Positions 10,601-22,817 of a stretch of DNA of 64,000 nt are shown in pieces; positions within the stretch are counted from its first letter, which is position 1; the number at the start of each line of letters is the position of its first letter. The stretch is from Rhabdophis nuchalis (Eukaryota > Chordata > Lepidosauria > Squamata > Natricidae), in the NCBI GenBank assembly GCA_039707465.1, contig CM077643.1, positions 62,622,605-62,686,604 of the forward strand, given 5' to 3'. The position numbers and the translations under genes are program-made. The notes below the pieces were generated by a model. That model was not told the origin of the DNA. It worked only from the letters and a program-made list of their open reading frames with translations, and made no database searches.

Positions 10601-11456
10601 ATTTATTTTTTTCTCAGTCCTCCAGCTCCCTCCTCTCAATAGCCACACATTCTGTGCAGGCATAGCCCATAAATTGCTTATACAGTATTACTTTAAACAA
10701 GTCTCAATTCAGGTCTCTGAGAATGTTTTTCTAATATTTATTCTGTACTGATGACTTCATTAGGACTGTTATTAGAAAAGGTTACTGCCATTTAATCTTT
10801 ATTTAGTGTCAGATACTTTACATGTTTGCAGGTTTTGGTCATATTTTTGAGTTTATTTTATTCCTACAAGGTGATGTTAACATTGGTTTAGTTTTCGGTT
10901 ATGCGTTTCTATATTGCTCTGCTGTCTTCTGGCTTTCAGAGGTTAAAAAGAAAGCTCCAGGGGGGAAGTTCTCACATAACATTGTTCCTTCCTAAGATTT
11001 CAGTGTAAACATGGGAAATCCTGGGAGATGATTGATATATATGAAAGAAAAGGCTCTCACACACATCCATTGACTACCTCACAAGTTATGGAAGCAGGTA
11101 ATCCCTTCATATTTTACCCTCATGAATTTCATCCAATTCTGTCCTGGGTGGGGGTGGGGGAATTGAAAACAACTTATCCTCATTAAATTGTCAAAGGAAG
11201 CAGAATAAAATTTCAACACAGTATTTATAAGAAAAAATAAAATATGAGTATTGGGAAATGAGCTTTGCTTTAAAAAAACTTTAATATTTAATCATTGTGT
11301 CTTTTATTCTACTGATGTACAAAATAATGTGGTTATCTATTCTTCCCTGGATAAGCATCTGGGAATAGTAAAAAAAAATGCCCATTCTTGGAGGGGTGGG
11401 TGAGAGAAAAACCAAAAAAGTAAAGAAAAAAAGAAGTGCTCCTGTGAAAAATTAAA
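10601..11456. other. AT-rich sequence, nothing recognised
   Basis: No supported feature. Contains a short G-rich run near 11147. Confidence 0.45.
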
Positions 11457-11582
11457 TACCATATTTTTCGGAGTATAAGACGCACTGGAGTATAAGATGC
11501 ACCCAGGTTTTGAAGAGGCAATTAAAAAAAAAAAGTAGGTAGGTAGATAGAGGGATAGAGAGGGAGAGAAAGAGAGAGAAAT

Positions 11583-12020
11583 ACAGTCTGCGGGATCGGA
11601 TTCTGTCCCATACATCTTCCCGGCCGATTCGCTCCCACAGAGAGGGACTTCTCCGGGTGCCGTCCACTAGACTTTGTCAGCGGGCGACGCCCAGGGGAAG
11701 GGCCTTCTCTGTGGCGGGCCCAGCCCTCTGGAACGACCTTCCCCCCGACATTAGAACAACTACGGACCTCCGCTCCTTCCGTCAGAAATTAAAAACTCAC
11801 TTTTTCTGCTTGGCCGGCCTAGGTTAGTCTCTACCTCAGGGGTTAGGGAATGTTAATTTTAAAATGGGGATTTTAGTGCAGGGACAGTTGATTTAATTTG
11901 TTTTTATTGTATTTATTTATGTATATATTTTATGTTGTTTTAATTTTCCCTGTGCACCGCTCCGAGTCCCCCTGGGGAGAGGACGCGGTATAGAAAAATA
12001 AAATCTATCTATCTATCTAG
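11583..12020 (+). mobile_element. L2 LINE, 3' fragment nested in TIR element
   Basis: Encodes the L2 C-terminal stretch in several frames (resembling LWNDLPPDIRTTTDLRSFR), then the 3' UTR with ccctgtgcaccgctccgag and a tail of TCTA units. The tail merges into the host element's own tetranucleotide array. Confidence 0.85.
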
Positions 12021-12416
12021 TAAGGTAGGTAGGGAGAGAGAGAGAGTAGTTAGGCAGGTAGATAAAGAGATAGGGGGAGAGAGAGAGAGAAATACAGTAG
12101 GTAGGTAAGTAGGGAGATAGAGTGTGTGTAGATAGATAAGAAGGTAGAGGGATAGAGAGAGAGAAATAGAGAGAGAGAGAGAGAAATACAGTAGATAGGT
12201 GGGAGAGAGAGAGAGTAAGTAGATAGGTAGATAGAGGGGAGAGAGAGAGAAATACAGTAGGTAGGTAGGGAGAGAGAGAGTGTAGATAGGTAGGTAGGTA
12301 GAGGGATAGAGAGAGAAAAATAGAGAGAGAAAGAGAGAGAAAGAGAGAAATACAGTAGATAGGTAGGGAGAGAGAGAGAGTAGGTAGGTAGGTAGGTAGG
12401 TAGGTAGGTAGAAGTT
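12021..12416. repeat. compound (GGTA)n/(GATA)n/(GA)n array with aaatacagta punctuation
   Basis: Blocks of ggtaggta, gatagata and gagagaga are repeatedly separated by gaaatacagta (about 12089, 12185, 12250 and 12347), giving an irregular unit of roughly 65-97 bp. The minus-strand frames of 170 and 205 codons rich in SLSLYLPTYLPTY are translations of this array. Confidence 0.9.
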
Positions 12417-13185
12417 TCCAGGTGTATTTACCCATGTGCTGGAGAAGGAAATCACTGACCACCTTTGGAACAAATCGTTGTTTCTGCAGGCACAGTACTT
12501 GACCAACGTAATTCTCATCAATCCCTCTAATTAAACAGCTTTCCAAAAGGGGGGGGAAAACCCTTTTTGCACTGTGCAAACTTCCCTCAAACGGCCTGTT
12601 TTTTGTGAAAATGGGCCCATTTTTTTTCAAATAAAAGGCATGGGGGGGGGGCTTGCAGAGTGCTCCTGGGGAGGGGGGAGGGGCCCCAAAATGAGGAAAA
12701 ACGGCCCATTTCTTTCCTGAAAACGGCCCATTTTTTGGTCAAAAAATAGCATGCATAGCCTTATGGAGGCTTATAGACTGCTGCTGGGCGCTGGGGGGCG
12801 GGGGCAAAAACGCCCTGTATTTTGCTCATTTCTGCCCTCCTCAGCCCCCAGGAGCTCTCTGGAAGCCTCCATAAGGGTATGTGCACAACCATTTTGGTGA
12901 AGGGGCGGGGTTTCAGGAGGCAAAAAATGCTGTATGTATAAGACACACCCAGATTTTCAGCCTCTTTTTAGAGGAAAAAAGGTGCATTTTATACTCTGAA
13001 AAATACGGTACTTTGTTTTCTAAAATCTTTTAATCTTTTGTTTACTACAAAGAATTGGCAACATGTGTAATGTTTTAGTTTCTATTTAGTATATTTGCTA
13101 GGCTACCACATGATGAAGCATAAGCAAAATTACAACCAGAATCTCACAGGTTTCTAATCCACAGCAGTTACAATGTAGTAGTGGA

Positions 13186-13318
13186 AACGGTGGTGGTATT
13201 CTGTCGGTTTGCACCGGTTCTGGCGAACCAGTAGTGATGGCGGTGCGAGGCTCTGCCCACCGGCCCAGACATCATCAAGAGCCTTCTGCACATGGCCAGA
13301 CGTGCCACGTGCTCCCGC
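13186..13318. mobile_element. hAT-like MITE fragment (caccggttctggcgaacc family)
   Basis: Contains gtggtattctgtcggttt, caccggttctggcgaacca and gcgaggctctgcccacc, shared in part with the element at 60441-60603. The right end and target duplication are missing. Confidence 0.55.
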
Positions 13319-15344
13319 TAGTGAAGATAATAGGATACCATTACTGAGAGGGAAGTATAGAAAGGAAAAGAATGGAAAGGAAGGCAGAGACAAAAATAAC
13401 TGAGGAAAAGGAGAGATACAAGCACAGTAACAATGGGTGGAGGTGAATAAGAATGAAATTGTATGACCTTCTGAAGTCAATTAAAAAATCGCAGATTGTA
13501 TCCTCTGGGAGTTGAAGGAAACCACTGCAAATCTCTTCACTGGATAGGATGGCTGGTTGGTTTGCAGAATCTCACCGATAAAAAGTTCAAGAAAGAGGCA
13601 CTCAGGAGTGTGCTAAAAGTGAAACAAAGCAAATGTTGGAACAGCAAAAGAAAACTGTCCTTGTCCTCTAGGTATTTTCTCAATGAAGAAACTGTTTAAT
13701 AACAACACATTTATGTAAGGTCAAAAGACCAGACTAACAATGCATGCATATAATTTAAGAATTTGACATTAGACAAAAAGTTTAATAAATGAATCGATTA
13801 CATACAAAATGTAAAATATCAAATGTATTAATTAGTAAAGATTTTACATCTATGGTTTAAAATGTGACTGTCGCCAGTGTTACACTTCAAAAAATTCCCA
13901 TTTCTCAAAAATGTTGTCCCTTTAATGATGTTTTCCCTAAACTGTGGATTATATTTTATTGTAATGTTTACATTTGGAGTTATGCAAGAGTATTTTGCAG
14001 AATATTATCCATCCTATTTTAAAACCAAGAGGAGGAAGAGATAATGCCATTCCTATTTCTCTTACAATTGATATAAACTGATCATGGAATTTTTTTCTTT
14101 TATGCATTCTTCTCCTTTTGCCAGCCACTGAAATATTGCCCTGTAAAAGCTTTTGAGCATCTAATTTGCTTTGAGGAGGGATTTGAAGAAGACAGAGAAG
14201 TGGAAGGAAGGATATAAATTTCAGAAGACTATTCTGGATTTCAAAAGATTTAAACTTATACAAAAGAGGCATACTTGAACCTGTGGATCTTAATAGCCTT
14301 AAATTTGCATTAGGTTAATGTCATGCATGCTTTCATTCTAATCAAAATGGAATGGAATCCTATAGCACCTTTTATTATAGAAAATAATAAAAAAAGAAAA
14401 AGAGAGGGAGGGAGGGAGGGAGGAAAGAAAGAAAGAAAAAAGAAAGAATCCTATTTGGAACTGTCTTTGCAGTGTCACAGCCACATTTTTTTTCCTGCAA
14501 ATGTTGTTTCAGTTGCTGAGTTCAGGTTACCAATTTTCCAATTCTCTTTCCCAATTTAGTCCAAGAACCATTTCAGTTTTATAAGTTAATAAAAAAGAAC
14601 TCCAGCTCCTTTAATAAGAGAGCAAGTGAAACCATAAAATGTTGGGGCATCATATCAGGAAAATTAACAGCCTGAGTGTTTAGGATTGCCAAATCCAATG
14701 AAGGAAATAAAATCTGAAGCACCAAGCCACGGCACCTTAGTGGTCCCTGAGCAAGAATTATTCAAATTCAATTTGGTGCCTTCTGCTTTCAATACCATGC
14801 TACCAAGAACAGTTTTAAATAACAGGCTTGAAGTAGGCATTCAAACCAGACAGAGATGTAATACACACACATCAAAACAAAGAAGGAAAGATCAGTTACC
14901 ACAGGGGGAGTGAAGAAAAAGGAGTGAAATGTATTTTGTGCGGAATGTTCAGATGCTAAGATTGAAAGGAAATCTAGGAATTGAGTTTTGCAATTCCACA
15001 CACACAAAAAAGGTTTCCCATTTGATGTGAATGAGATTGGAGGTATATACTTACAAAATTAAGCACTAGTTGTTAGCATTTCACAATTGAATTGTGCCCC
15101 AAGTTCATTCCTTTGCTCCACTAGTTAAACTTTTTAGTGTAAGGACCTTTAGAAGTTCCATGAGATCCATGTGCTAGGCATATTTTCGTTTTTTATTTAA
15201 AGTGACCTTCCCCCAGTGAGTTATCTACTGGTAGGTATTTTGGAACGAACATTTCCAGAGTTGTTTATGTTGAAGGATGCTAAGTTGGGGAAGACTGACT
15301 GAACTACTGAACTAAATGGATTTTTTGGGGTCTGATTCAGTTCT
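13319..15344. other. AT-rich intergenic sequence with one short GGGA/GAAA tract
   Basis: A (GGGA)n(GAAA)n tract lies at about 14403-14450. No exon, RNA gene or repeat family was recognised. The largest open frame (13949-14272 minus, 107 codons) has no recognisable domain. Confidence 0.45.
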
Positions 15345-15455
15345 CTGAAGAACTGAAGGAGCTTCTTGGATGAGAAACAAAAAGTTTTCAAAGGGAGGGA
15401 GGAAACCCAAGAAAGTCCAATTGCTTTTTGGGGGGAAAAGCACCTCTGGGACATT
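15345..15455 (+). mobile_element. Penelope-like 3' fragment (tentative)
   Basis: Contains aggagcttcttggatgagaa, cccaagaaagtccaattgct and agcacctctgggaca. It is a degraded relative of 25010-25145. Squamate Penelope-like ends often read this way (from memory). Confidence 0.35.
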
Positions 15456-15892
15456 TGTATCATAACATTTCATTTTCTTTACCTCAATTACAAATAAAGT
15501 AAAATGTTGTAAACCATTCCATAAAGTCATAAAATATGTTGTGGGGTGTCACAAAAATAGACATTAGCAAATGTGTATAACATATGGACGTTTCAAATTT
15601 CACATAAGAAAAACAATAGCTGTAGAATCTCAAGGGCTGCTCTTTTAGCTGAATACTATTCTGCAAAAGTTTATTGCTTCTATCAAAAATTAAGCAAAAC
15701 ATCAGAGGATTATAAATAAATCCTCTGGATTATAAACAATCAATTAAGACAACATTAATTGTACGTTTAGCATATTTGCTTATATATCCTTAAAAAAGAT
15801 TTATAGAGATTTACAAAACCTTTGCAGAAGCTATAGAGCAATTGCACTATAAATGAAATATCCATCATATTGGAGAAAACAATTAAATCCAT

Positions 15893-15976
15893 CATATCTA
15901 TATCTATATCTATCTACATCTATATCTATGTCTCTAACTCTATCTCCATCTATCATCTATCTATCTCTCTATCTCA
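15893..15976. repeat. (TATC)n-type microsatellite
   Basis: Imperfect tatatctatctacatct and tctatctatc units. The plus-strand SISISIYIYIYV frame is its translation. Confidence 0.9.
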
Positions 15977-16016
15977 TTTTTACTCCATGCTGGTACTTCT
16001 AAAAGTCTACTTTAAA

Positions 16017-16345
16017 AGATACAATAATACAATAGCAGAGTTGGAAGGGACCTTGGAGGTCATCTAGTCCAACTCCCTGCCTAGGCAGGAAACCCTATAC
16101 CATTTCAGACAAATGGCTGTCCAACATCTTCTTGAAGACTTGCAGTGTTGGGGCATTCACAACTTCTGGAGACAAGCTGTTCCACTGATTAATTGTTCTA
16201 ACTGCCAGGAAATTCCTCCTCAGTTCTAAGTTGCTTCTCTCCTTGATTAGTTTCCACCCATTGCTTCTTGTTCTGCCCTCAGGTGCTTTGGAGAATAGTT
16301 TGACTCCCTCCTCTTTGTGGCAACCCTTTGTGGCAACCCTTAGTG
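16017..16345 (-). mobile_element. CR1 LINE, 3' fragment, reversed
   Basis: The minus strand encodes a clean C-terminal CR1 segment (WKLIKERSNLELRRNF, VRTINQWNSLSPEVVNAP, KKMLDSHLSEMV). The 3' UTR and a TATTGTATT tail lie at the low-coordinate side. It is truncated at about 16345, where ggcaaccctttgt is repeated three times imperfectly. Confidence 0.9.
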
Positions 16346-17220
16346 GCAACTCTCATTCTCAAATAAAGATACAATGTCGTTTCATGGAAACACCCATACA
16401 GAAAAGTGCATATATACAAACGCAATGAAATAAAAATTAGTATGTTGAATTGCCTAGAATGCCCATTCTCAAATAAAGATTTTCTCAGAAAAGTGAAATT
16501 AGGAAAGGGAATACTATCTTTGTATTGAATGTAACAGTTTGCATTGTTTAAAAAAGGCTTGTGTTTTGTAAAATACTGCACCAAAGAAAAAATATTTTAA
16601 AATCACTGTTCCTGTGCAAAATATTTTATGACTTCAATGTATGATGCAAGGCCTGAGAACTCTTTTTGTTTGTTATTTTATATATGTCAAAATTGTGAGA
16701 ATAATCTGCAAAGTAAAGATAGACATGACAGGATGGCAGTATGATTTCACATACAATTATATGTTACCTAATGTCAAAAATAAATGAAAATACATGTTCT
16801 GAAAGCTTGGTGGCAGAAGAAATATTTAACATTTATGTCATGTTTTCCTAACCTTTTACCTTCCAGAAGGGCTAGATTACAACTTTAGACCATAGAGGGA
16901 ACAGGATTGGAGATTGCTAGAATGCTAACACATGCTATTGCAAATATTTTGAGTCAAAGAGCAGCAAAGCTTTATAGCTAAGAGGAGTAAAACAAAGTAA
17001 ACACTAATTCTTACTGTAAACATAATCAACCCCTTTAACCTAAAGATTGGAGCTGAGAATTTTTTCCATCACATCCTTCAACTTAGATTCCCATGGAGAA
17101 GTCTACGTAACATTATTATAACAGATCCAAAAATCCAATTGTAGGCAACTGTATAATTATTTTTATAGTTGTTAAGACTGTCCAACTCTACAAAGACTCT
17201 GGGCATCTCAAATATAGAAT
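16346..17220. other. AT-rich sequence with a 17-bp direct repeat
   Basis: The sequence cattctcaaataaagat occurs at about 16354 and again at about 16464, 110 bp apart. Nothing else was recognised. Confidence 0.5.
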
Positions 17221-17384
17221 TAAAGCATACTTAAACACATAATAAAACAAATGTTTTAACCAGACAACAACAGCATTACAAAAATAAGAACAACAGTGGC
17301 TCCACAGACAACCTAACACCAGGCCTGGTGGCACAGCTGGGTCTTAAGGGACTTCTGGAACCCTTGGAGAATGGGAGCCATACT

Positions 17385-17852
17385 TGCTTGTTACCATCTT
17401 TAAATCGCTCCATGGCACGGGGCCTAGTTATTTGCGGGACCGTCTCCTGCCGCATACCTCCCTCCGTCCCATCTGCTCCCATAGGGAGGGCCTCCTCAGG
17501 GTACCATCCGCCGGTCAATGCCGGCTAGCGGTGCCCAGGGGGAGGGCCTTCTCAGTGGCTGGGCCATCCCTCTGGAACGACCTACCCCCCGAACTTCGGA
17601 CTATCACAGACCTTCCCCTCTTTCGCCGCTCACTTAAGACAGATCTTTTCCATCAAGCCGGTCTAGCTTAGCCAATGAGTAAATGTATTTTAGAATTTTA
17701 ATGGGATGTTTTAGCACAGGTTTTTTAGTTTAATCTATTTTAGTTACTCTGTATTTATTGTTATTTATTGATTTTAACTCCCTGGGTCCATTTCGATGGA
17801 GAAGGGTGGTTCTATAAATCGAATTAAATTAAATTAAATTAAATTAAATTAT
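17385..17852 (+). mobile_element. L2 LINE, 3' fragment
   Basis: An open frame of 95 codons ending at 17671 encodes the L2 C-terminus (FKSLHGTGPSYLRDRLLPHT, SVAGPSLWNDLPPELRT). It is followed by a 3' UTR with ttttagcacagg and a perfect AAATT pentanucleotide tail (17821-17851). Confidence 0.88.
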
Positions 17853-18026
17853 CTTGGCTGGGGGGGGGGGTGCTGTCCAGAGGGAAGGGTCTGTGTCAGA
17901 GAAGCCATGCTTCTTCACTCCCACAAGATGACATTTAATTGAAGGACCTGAAATACACCCACTCTGTCTGGCCTACTGGGCACACAAAAACAACAGGAGA
18001 TAGCAGGTTTTGTAAATAACCTAACC

Positions 18027-18395
18027 CAGTGATGGCGAACCTTTTTTGGCTCGCGTGCTCACGCGTAGGAGGGTCGTGCGTGGGCGTGCCACACCCATAA
18101 TGCTATCTGCATGACCCCCTGCTTTTGGCATGCTTTTTTCGCCCTCCCCAGCCTCCAGAGGCTTTCTAGGAGCCTGGGGAGGGTGAAAACAGCCTCCCCC
18201 CACCACTTCCAGAGGCTTCAGGAGCTTCCCTGAAGCCTCCAGAGGGCCAAAAACAAAACAGCCTCAAAAGAAGGCCTACATCAGCTGGGCAACGCACACA
18301 TGCGCACTGCAGCTGACAGGACAATGCCTCGCGTGCTCTAAGAAATGGCTCCGCGTGCCACCTGTGGCACCCATGCCATAGGTTCGCCATCACTG
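18027..18395. mobile_element. hAT-type nonautonomous transposon with 8-bp TSD
   Basis: Terminal inverted repeats cagtgatggcgaacc and ggttcgccatcactg are a perfect 15-bp pair. The 8-bp acctaacc is duplicated exactly on each side (18019-18026 and 18396-18403). The termini are those of a widespread vertebrate hAT group. The interior is GC-rich and has no transposase. Confidence 0.93.
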
Positions 18396-18717
18396 ACCTA
18401 ACCCAATTCCATGAAGGGTTTTGCAGGTAACAATCAGCATCTTGAATGCACACAGCACTTGATTGGTGACCAATGCAGATCATATCACAGGGAATACATA
18501 TTGATACAATGAGATCTGTGGCTTCTAGATGGTCTGCAAGGTCAGTCTCATGTTGAGTGTATTGCAATAGTCCAACAGTAAGGTGATCTTGGTGTGAATG
18601 AAGGGGCCTGCTGGCCAAGGAAAGGATGCAATGGAGCACCAGATAAATCTGTGCAAATGTTCTCCTGGCTACAGTTGTCATCTGCTACAAATTCAACTCT
18701 CCCCGCCTCCCCTCCCC

Positions 18718-18930
18718 CAGGGTGGGTTGCTACCGGCATTATTGCTGGTTCAGCGTACAAAAAATAGAAAAGGGGGAAAATTACATTTCTGCAATGGAGA
18801 TTGTTCTGCGCATGCACAGAACCAAAAAACAAGATGGCGCTGCCAACAATAGAACTGGTTTGGGTACATTGGCAGCCAAGTTACTACTTACTCGTCCAAA
18901 CCGGTCCGAACTGGTAGAAACCCACCTCTG
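18718..18930. mobile_element. hAT-type MITE with C-rich TSD
   Basis: Left end cagggtgggttgctacc pairs with right end ggtagaaacccacctctg. Both flanks read cccctcccc (18709-18717 and 18931-18939), an 8-9-bp duplication. It belongs to the same broad group as 22818-23010, 49733-49952 and 50977-51237. Confidence 0.85.
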
Positions 18931-19190
18931 CCCCTCCCCCAAGTTGCACAAGAGTTTTGAAAGAGGAAGTACAAACTCATACAAGACCAATGGTGAAAAC
19001 ATCCCTGACCCGGAGGCCCAAATAGCTACAGCCACTCAGTCTTGTCAAGGTTGAGCCAAAGTCTCTTGTTCCCCATTCAGCCCTGAATAGTCTCCAGACA
19101 CTGAGTCAATATATAGACAGTTTCACCTGCACAGCTGGATATTAAGATCTATAATTGGGTATCATCGGCATACTGAATCCAAACTGATGG

Positions 19191-20644
19191 ATTCAGATTC
19201 ACTCAGCAGTATTACATTGATGTTACATAGGAGGGGTAAAATTGTTGAATTTTAGTGATGGAGTCAATTGTGAAATGAATGGAATATCTGTAGGACAAGG
19301 TTGGGTTATCCTACAGAGTTTTTTTGGGGGAAATTGAATTTCTGTGGTCACTAAGAGTTAACACTGAATTGATGACACTTAATCAATCGATACTGATTCC
19401 TTGGACATGTGGTGACAGTTTAATTTGAGATATTTTCAGTTGATATAAAAGGGATTAGAACTAATATTGTATTTCCTATTTCATGCACAGTTTGAGAAAC
19501 TAAAAATAATACAAATTTCATTTCAAGGCACCTCTTAACAGGAACTTAATTCAAATTTCATTTGATTTCATTTTAATTAGATATTTTAATCTTAAGTGGC
19601 ATATTTTTTCTAATAAACATTAAACTTCCAAACTTCAGATTTGCTTTCTCTGCTTTGTAAGGATCACCAGGAAAAAAGTGCATTTAAAAATGTATTATTT
19701 TTAATATTCAGTGAAGCAAATGTTTAACAGCTGTAATTTGAAATATGGAAAAATAAATGAAAGGCATATTTAAGATTTATAGAGTTGAAAATTAAAGACC
19801 TCTTGGAAAATGTAACTGTGATGAATAGAAAGTATGCTGCTAATGCAGGCATTTTTCATTATCAATACTTAAAATAATATTAACTTTAAGACCCTGACTA
19901 CAATCTGGAATTATATACACGTTACGGATTTAGATGAACCATCTGAAATAATAATATGGATGAACATTATATTTTTATGATTAGTTAAAACTAACTGTGA
20001 CTAGTTAACTAGCACATTTCTTGATTACAAAATAATGGAACTGCACAGAGGTGTGGAAACTTAACGTGTAGATGATTTTCCATCCCACAGTTTTGTGAAG
20101 GAGTAGTTTTACAGATGGGATGCTGAGACTTGCATATTTGACCATTCATTAAGAAACCATCCGTCAAAAAGTTAGACTGAAAGGAATGGCTACTCTATTG
20201 AAAATCAGTGTGTGTTACTCATTTAGTTTGCAGAGTTTTACCAAATCATCCCCCCCCCGCCCCCGTCCTTCTCCTGCATAAAGTGTCTCCATTTTAAAAA
20301 TACTGTCTCTGAGTAAGGACCAAAAGAGTTACAGTCTGGCAATACAAAAGACAAAGGAACATGAAGAGAAGGGTTTTCTTTTTTTAAAGAAAGCCTTCAT
20401 CTGTATCAACTTATTGTGACAGACAGACCTTTGTCTGTTTTAAGTACACATGCACATTATCTAGAATAACATTCTTTACGGAAATGAAGCAAAAATCAAA
20501 TACTCTGCAGTTCCTTCTTCTCAGCCTGTTGGTCCTCTTGCCACTATAGTCCTTCTGGAAGGCAAGGGGCAGCCAGGTTCCTGGATGATGGAAGTCCCAA
20601 GATAACTGGTACTTGGCAAAGAGTCCTCTTTCTGGCAGGAGCGT
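19191..20644. other. AT-rich sequence, nothing recognised
   Basis: No exon, RNA gene or repeat family was seen apart from a C-run near 20250. Confidence 0.45.
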
Positions 20645-21019
20645 CAGGCACAGTAGTTAGAATGCAGTACTGCAGGCTACTTCTGCTGCCTGCTGCCTGC
20701 CTGCAACCTGGGGATTCAAATCTCGCCAGAGATTTTCAAGATTGACTCAGCCTTCCATCCTTCTGAGGTTGGTACACTGAGAACCCACATTGCTGGGGGC
20801 AATATGCTGACTCTGTAAAAGAAGGGGTCTCCAACCTTTGCAACTTTAAGTCTGACGGACTTCAGCTCCCAGAATACTGGAGCTGGCTGGAGAAGTCTGG
20901 GAGCTGAAGTCCTTCAGACTTAAAGTTGCAAAGGTTGGAGACCCCTGCTGTAAAACACTTAGAGAGGGATGTAAAGCACTGTGAATCAGTATATAAGTCT
21001 AAATGCTATTGCTAGGCTA
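20645..21019 (+). mobile_element. tRNA-derived SINE split by a MITE
   Basis: The head has an A-box-like tagttagaatgcag and a B-box-like ggggattcaaatctc, as in RNA polymerase III SINEs. The body continues ttgactcagccttccatcc and ggcaatatgctgactctgta, and the tail is cagtatataagtctaaatgc. The MITE at 20821-20947 interrupts it. This fits a common squamate tRNA-SINE (from memory). Confidence 0.75.
20821..20947. mobile_element. fold-back MITE with 8-bp TSD
   Basis: About 52-bp arms are near-perfect inverted repeats (ggggtctccaacctttgcaa against ttgcaaaggttggagacccc). The 8-bp ctgtaaaa flanks it exactly (20813-20820 and 20948-20955). It belongs to the same family group as 36136-36566 and, probably, 43338-43459. 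Confidence 0.92.
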
Positions 21020-22817
21020 TTTTGCAGAGGGTCCTTTGCCTAGGACCAACTCTGTCTTGCAGTGATGTTCTTTAAAACCCTTGCTGGACCAGGGTATCGC
21101 AGGAAGGGTGTAAGGTGGGGGGGGGGACTGTTAAAAAATAAGTTGAAGCAATGGCAGCTGCAACTGTCATAGTCAAAGTCCTGTGAATCATAAAAAGGGA
21201 TGCAGTTTTGATCCCTTTGATGGAGTTTAGGGCCATTTCTTTTTACCCTGCTGCCAGGGATGCCCAGGTAGATGCTTAGGCTTATACCTGAAACGGATCT
21301 GCATGAAACACAACTGCACGAAAACCAGGTATTGACCATGGAAAATCATGGAGGATACACAAAATCTTCTGAGCCTTTATACAATGTAAGTACTACAATA
21401 CAGCAAGTGCATATTTTAATTGAGTGCTGCTGTGGTGGTGGTGGCAGAAGATCCAGACTTCAGTAACTCTAACATCAACTTTTTGAGAAAAAAATGGCCT
21501 CTTCTTGATATCTTTATTGTGAGCAGACCTAATTGGAAAGGGCACAGCCTGCATTATGGAACCATCTGTGTCTATTTCGTTTCACAAATTTCTGATCCAG
21601 CAAGAATCTCTGAGAAGATATCCAATTGTTCTGTCCTTCCATTTTTGTACTTCCCTTTTAATGTGGATAAGTGAATTAGAAATGTTAAGGTATAAACTGG
21701 CTACATTCTCTAACAGCTACCATGCAGTACTTTTGAAAAGGCGTATACAGTTTTTCAGACTGCATTGTGAAACTTGATTGATTGATTGAATGCACCACAT
21801 CTAGGGTGTCACATGTCATGTGGAGTCCATGGGTACCATGGTACTGATTTCTGAAGTACGTGCAAGACTACAATTATGTCCAAGAGGACAACTGGTCATA
21901 TGTGAAACAATCTTGATGCACAGAGCAACTCCAAGCCATGTGAATGTAACAGAAAGCAAAAATAAAGTTTTGCAATGTGGAAGTGTATTTGTGGCCAATG
22001 AAGGTTTTAGGCTTACAATAAATACCTAAGGCAAATGTTTCTCTGTGTCCCTGGGTAAAATATTAAACAGTAATCACATGACTCATAAAATAGGCTTTTA
22101 TATCTTCTGGGTTACTTCTCTAGTCCTTCAGTCCAATTTTTGTTTTCAGTGCATGTTTCCTAATATTTCAGGAATGAAACATTAAGCAGATGTAACTGTA
22201 GTCAGAATAAATCAAGTAAGAGCAATGTTTGAGACACAAAGCTGAAAATCTAGAATAATGGACCTCAGAACTTTTGACAAGCCAACTGTGTTTAAAGCCA
22301 ATTTCTTTTAGTCTTGCATTCCGATGTAACAAGGGTGTACTCAAAAGATATGAAAGAAAGGTTGTTTTACTTATGTTTGGTCAATGTTACATATTAATGC
22401 CTAAAATGCTGCATTTCACTATAAGGTTATCAATATACATACACATTTCCCTTCCAACTTTTTCTTAGTGTTTGTCTTGCATAGATATAAAATCCACTTC
22501 TTTCTTCAGGGAAACCATCAATGTTTGATGCAATAAGAGGATCTCATCAGCTGGTTTTTCACAGAGGCTGGTACTGATTGGCTCCAAGAGGGAATAAGTG
22601 ACCCAAGGCCACACAAATGGCTTTCATGTTTAGAGGAAGATGGGTAATCTGAATATCCCTCCTGCTAGTCCAGCACTTTAACTTCTGAATCATGTTGCCT
22701 CTTACTCTCCGACTGTGTCATTTGACAATTTGTAACCACAAATCTTATTCTCCACTTTATGTGTTATATCTGTGCACTTGATTTTTTAATTGCACCTACT
22801 TTCAAATTTCTTTCTTC
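21020..22817. other. AT-rich sequence, nothing recognised
   Basis: A G-run lies near 21119. Small open frames up to 99 codons carry no recognisable motif. Confidence 0.45.

Larger units (their letters stand above)
11459..13008. mobile_element. TA-flanked TIR transposon with microsatellite core, copy 1
   Basis: Terminal inverted repeats: ccatatttttcggagtataa on the left, and on the right the reverse complement of tatactctgaaaaatacgg. Both sides are flanked by TA (11457-11458 and 13009-13010). It is an inverted relative of 31965-32920 and shares the interior gaggcaattaaaa, gtgtatttacccatgtgctgg and agccttatggaggctt. A 400-bp GATA/GGTA/GA array occupies one half. An L2 3' fragment is nested at 11583-12020. 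No transposase frame is present. The superfamily is not determined; TA duplication is compatible with Tc1/mariner-like elements but also with others. Confidence 0.75.
17221..19190 (-). mobile_element. L2-like LINE, reversed, split by three insertions
   Basis: At the high-coordinate end the minus strand carries agtatgccgatgatacccaa, the YADDTQ active-site segment of L2-type reverse transcriptase. An LNLDKTEW-like block follows. Its 3' region continues at 18396-18717 and 17853-18026, and the tail reaches 17221-17384. Nested inside are an L2 fragment (17385-17852) and two hAT-type elements (18027-18395 and 18718-18930). All frames are broken. Confidence 0.7.

Noticed and set aside
12009..12630. 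Minus-strand open frames of 170 and 205 codons rich in Leu, Tyr, Pro, Thr and Ser
   Set aside because: They are translations of the GATA/GGTA/GA array. The same pattern appears in the inverted copy at 32343-32923. No domain or codon bias.
13949..14272. 107-codon minus frame as a possible host exon
   Set aside because: No domain, no splice context and AT-rich composition like its surroundings.
18166..18681. Minus-strand frame of 171 codons
   Set aside because: It crosses a hAT element and a reversed LINE; the join is accidental.
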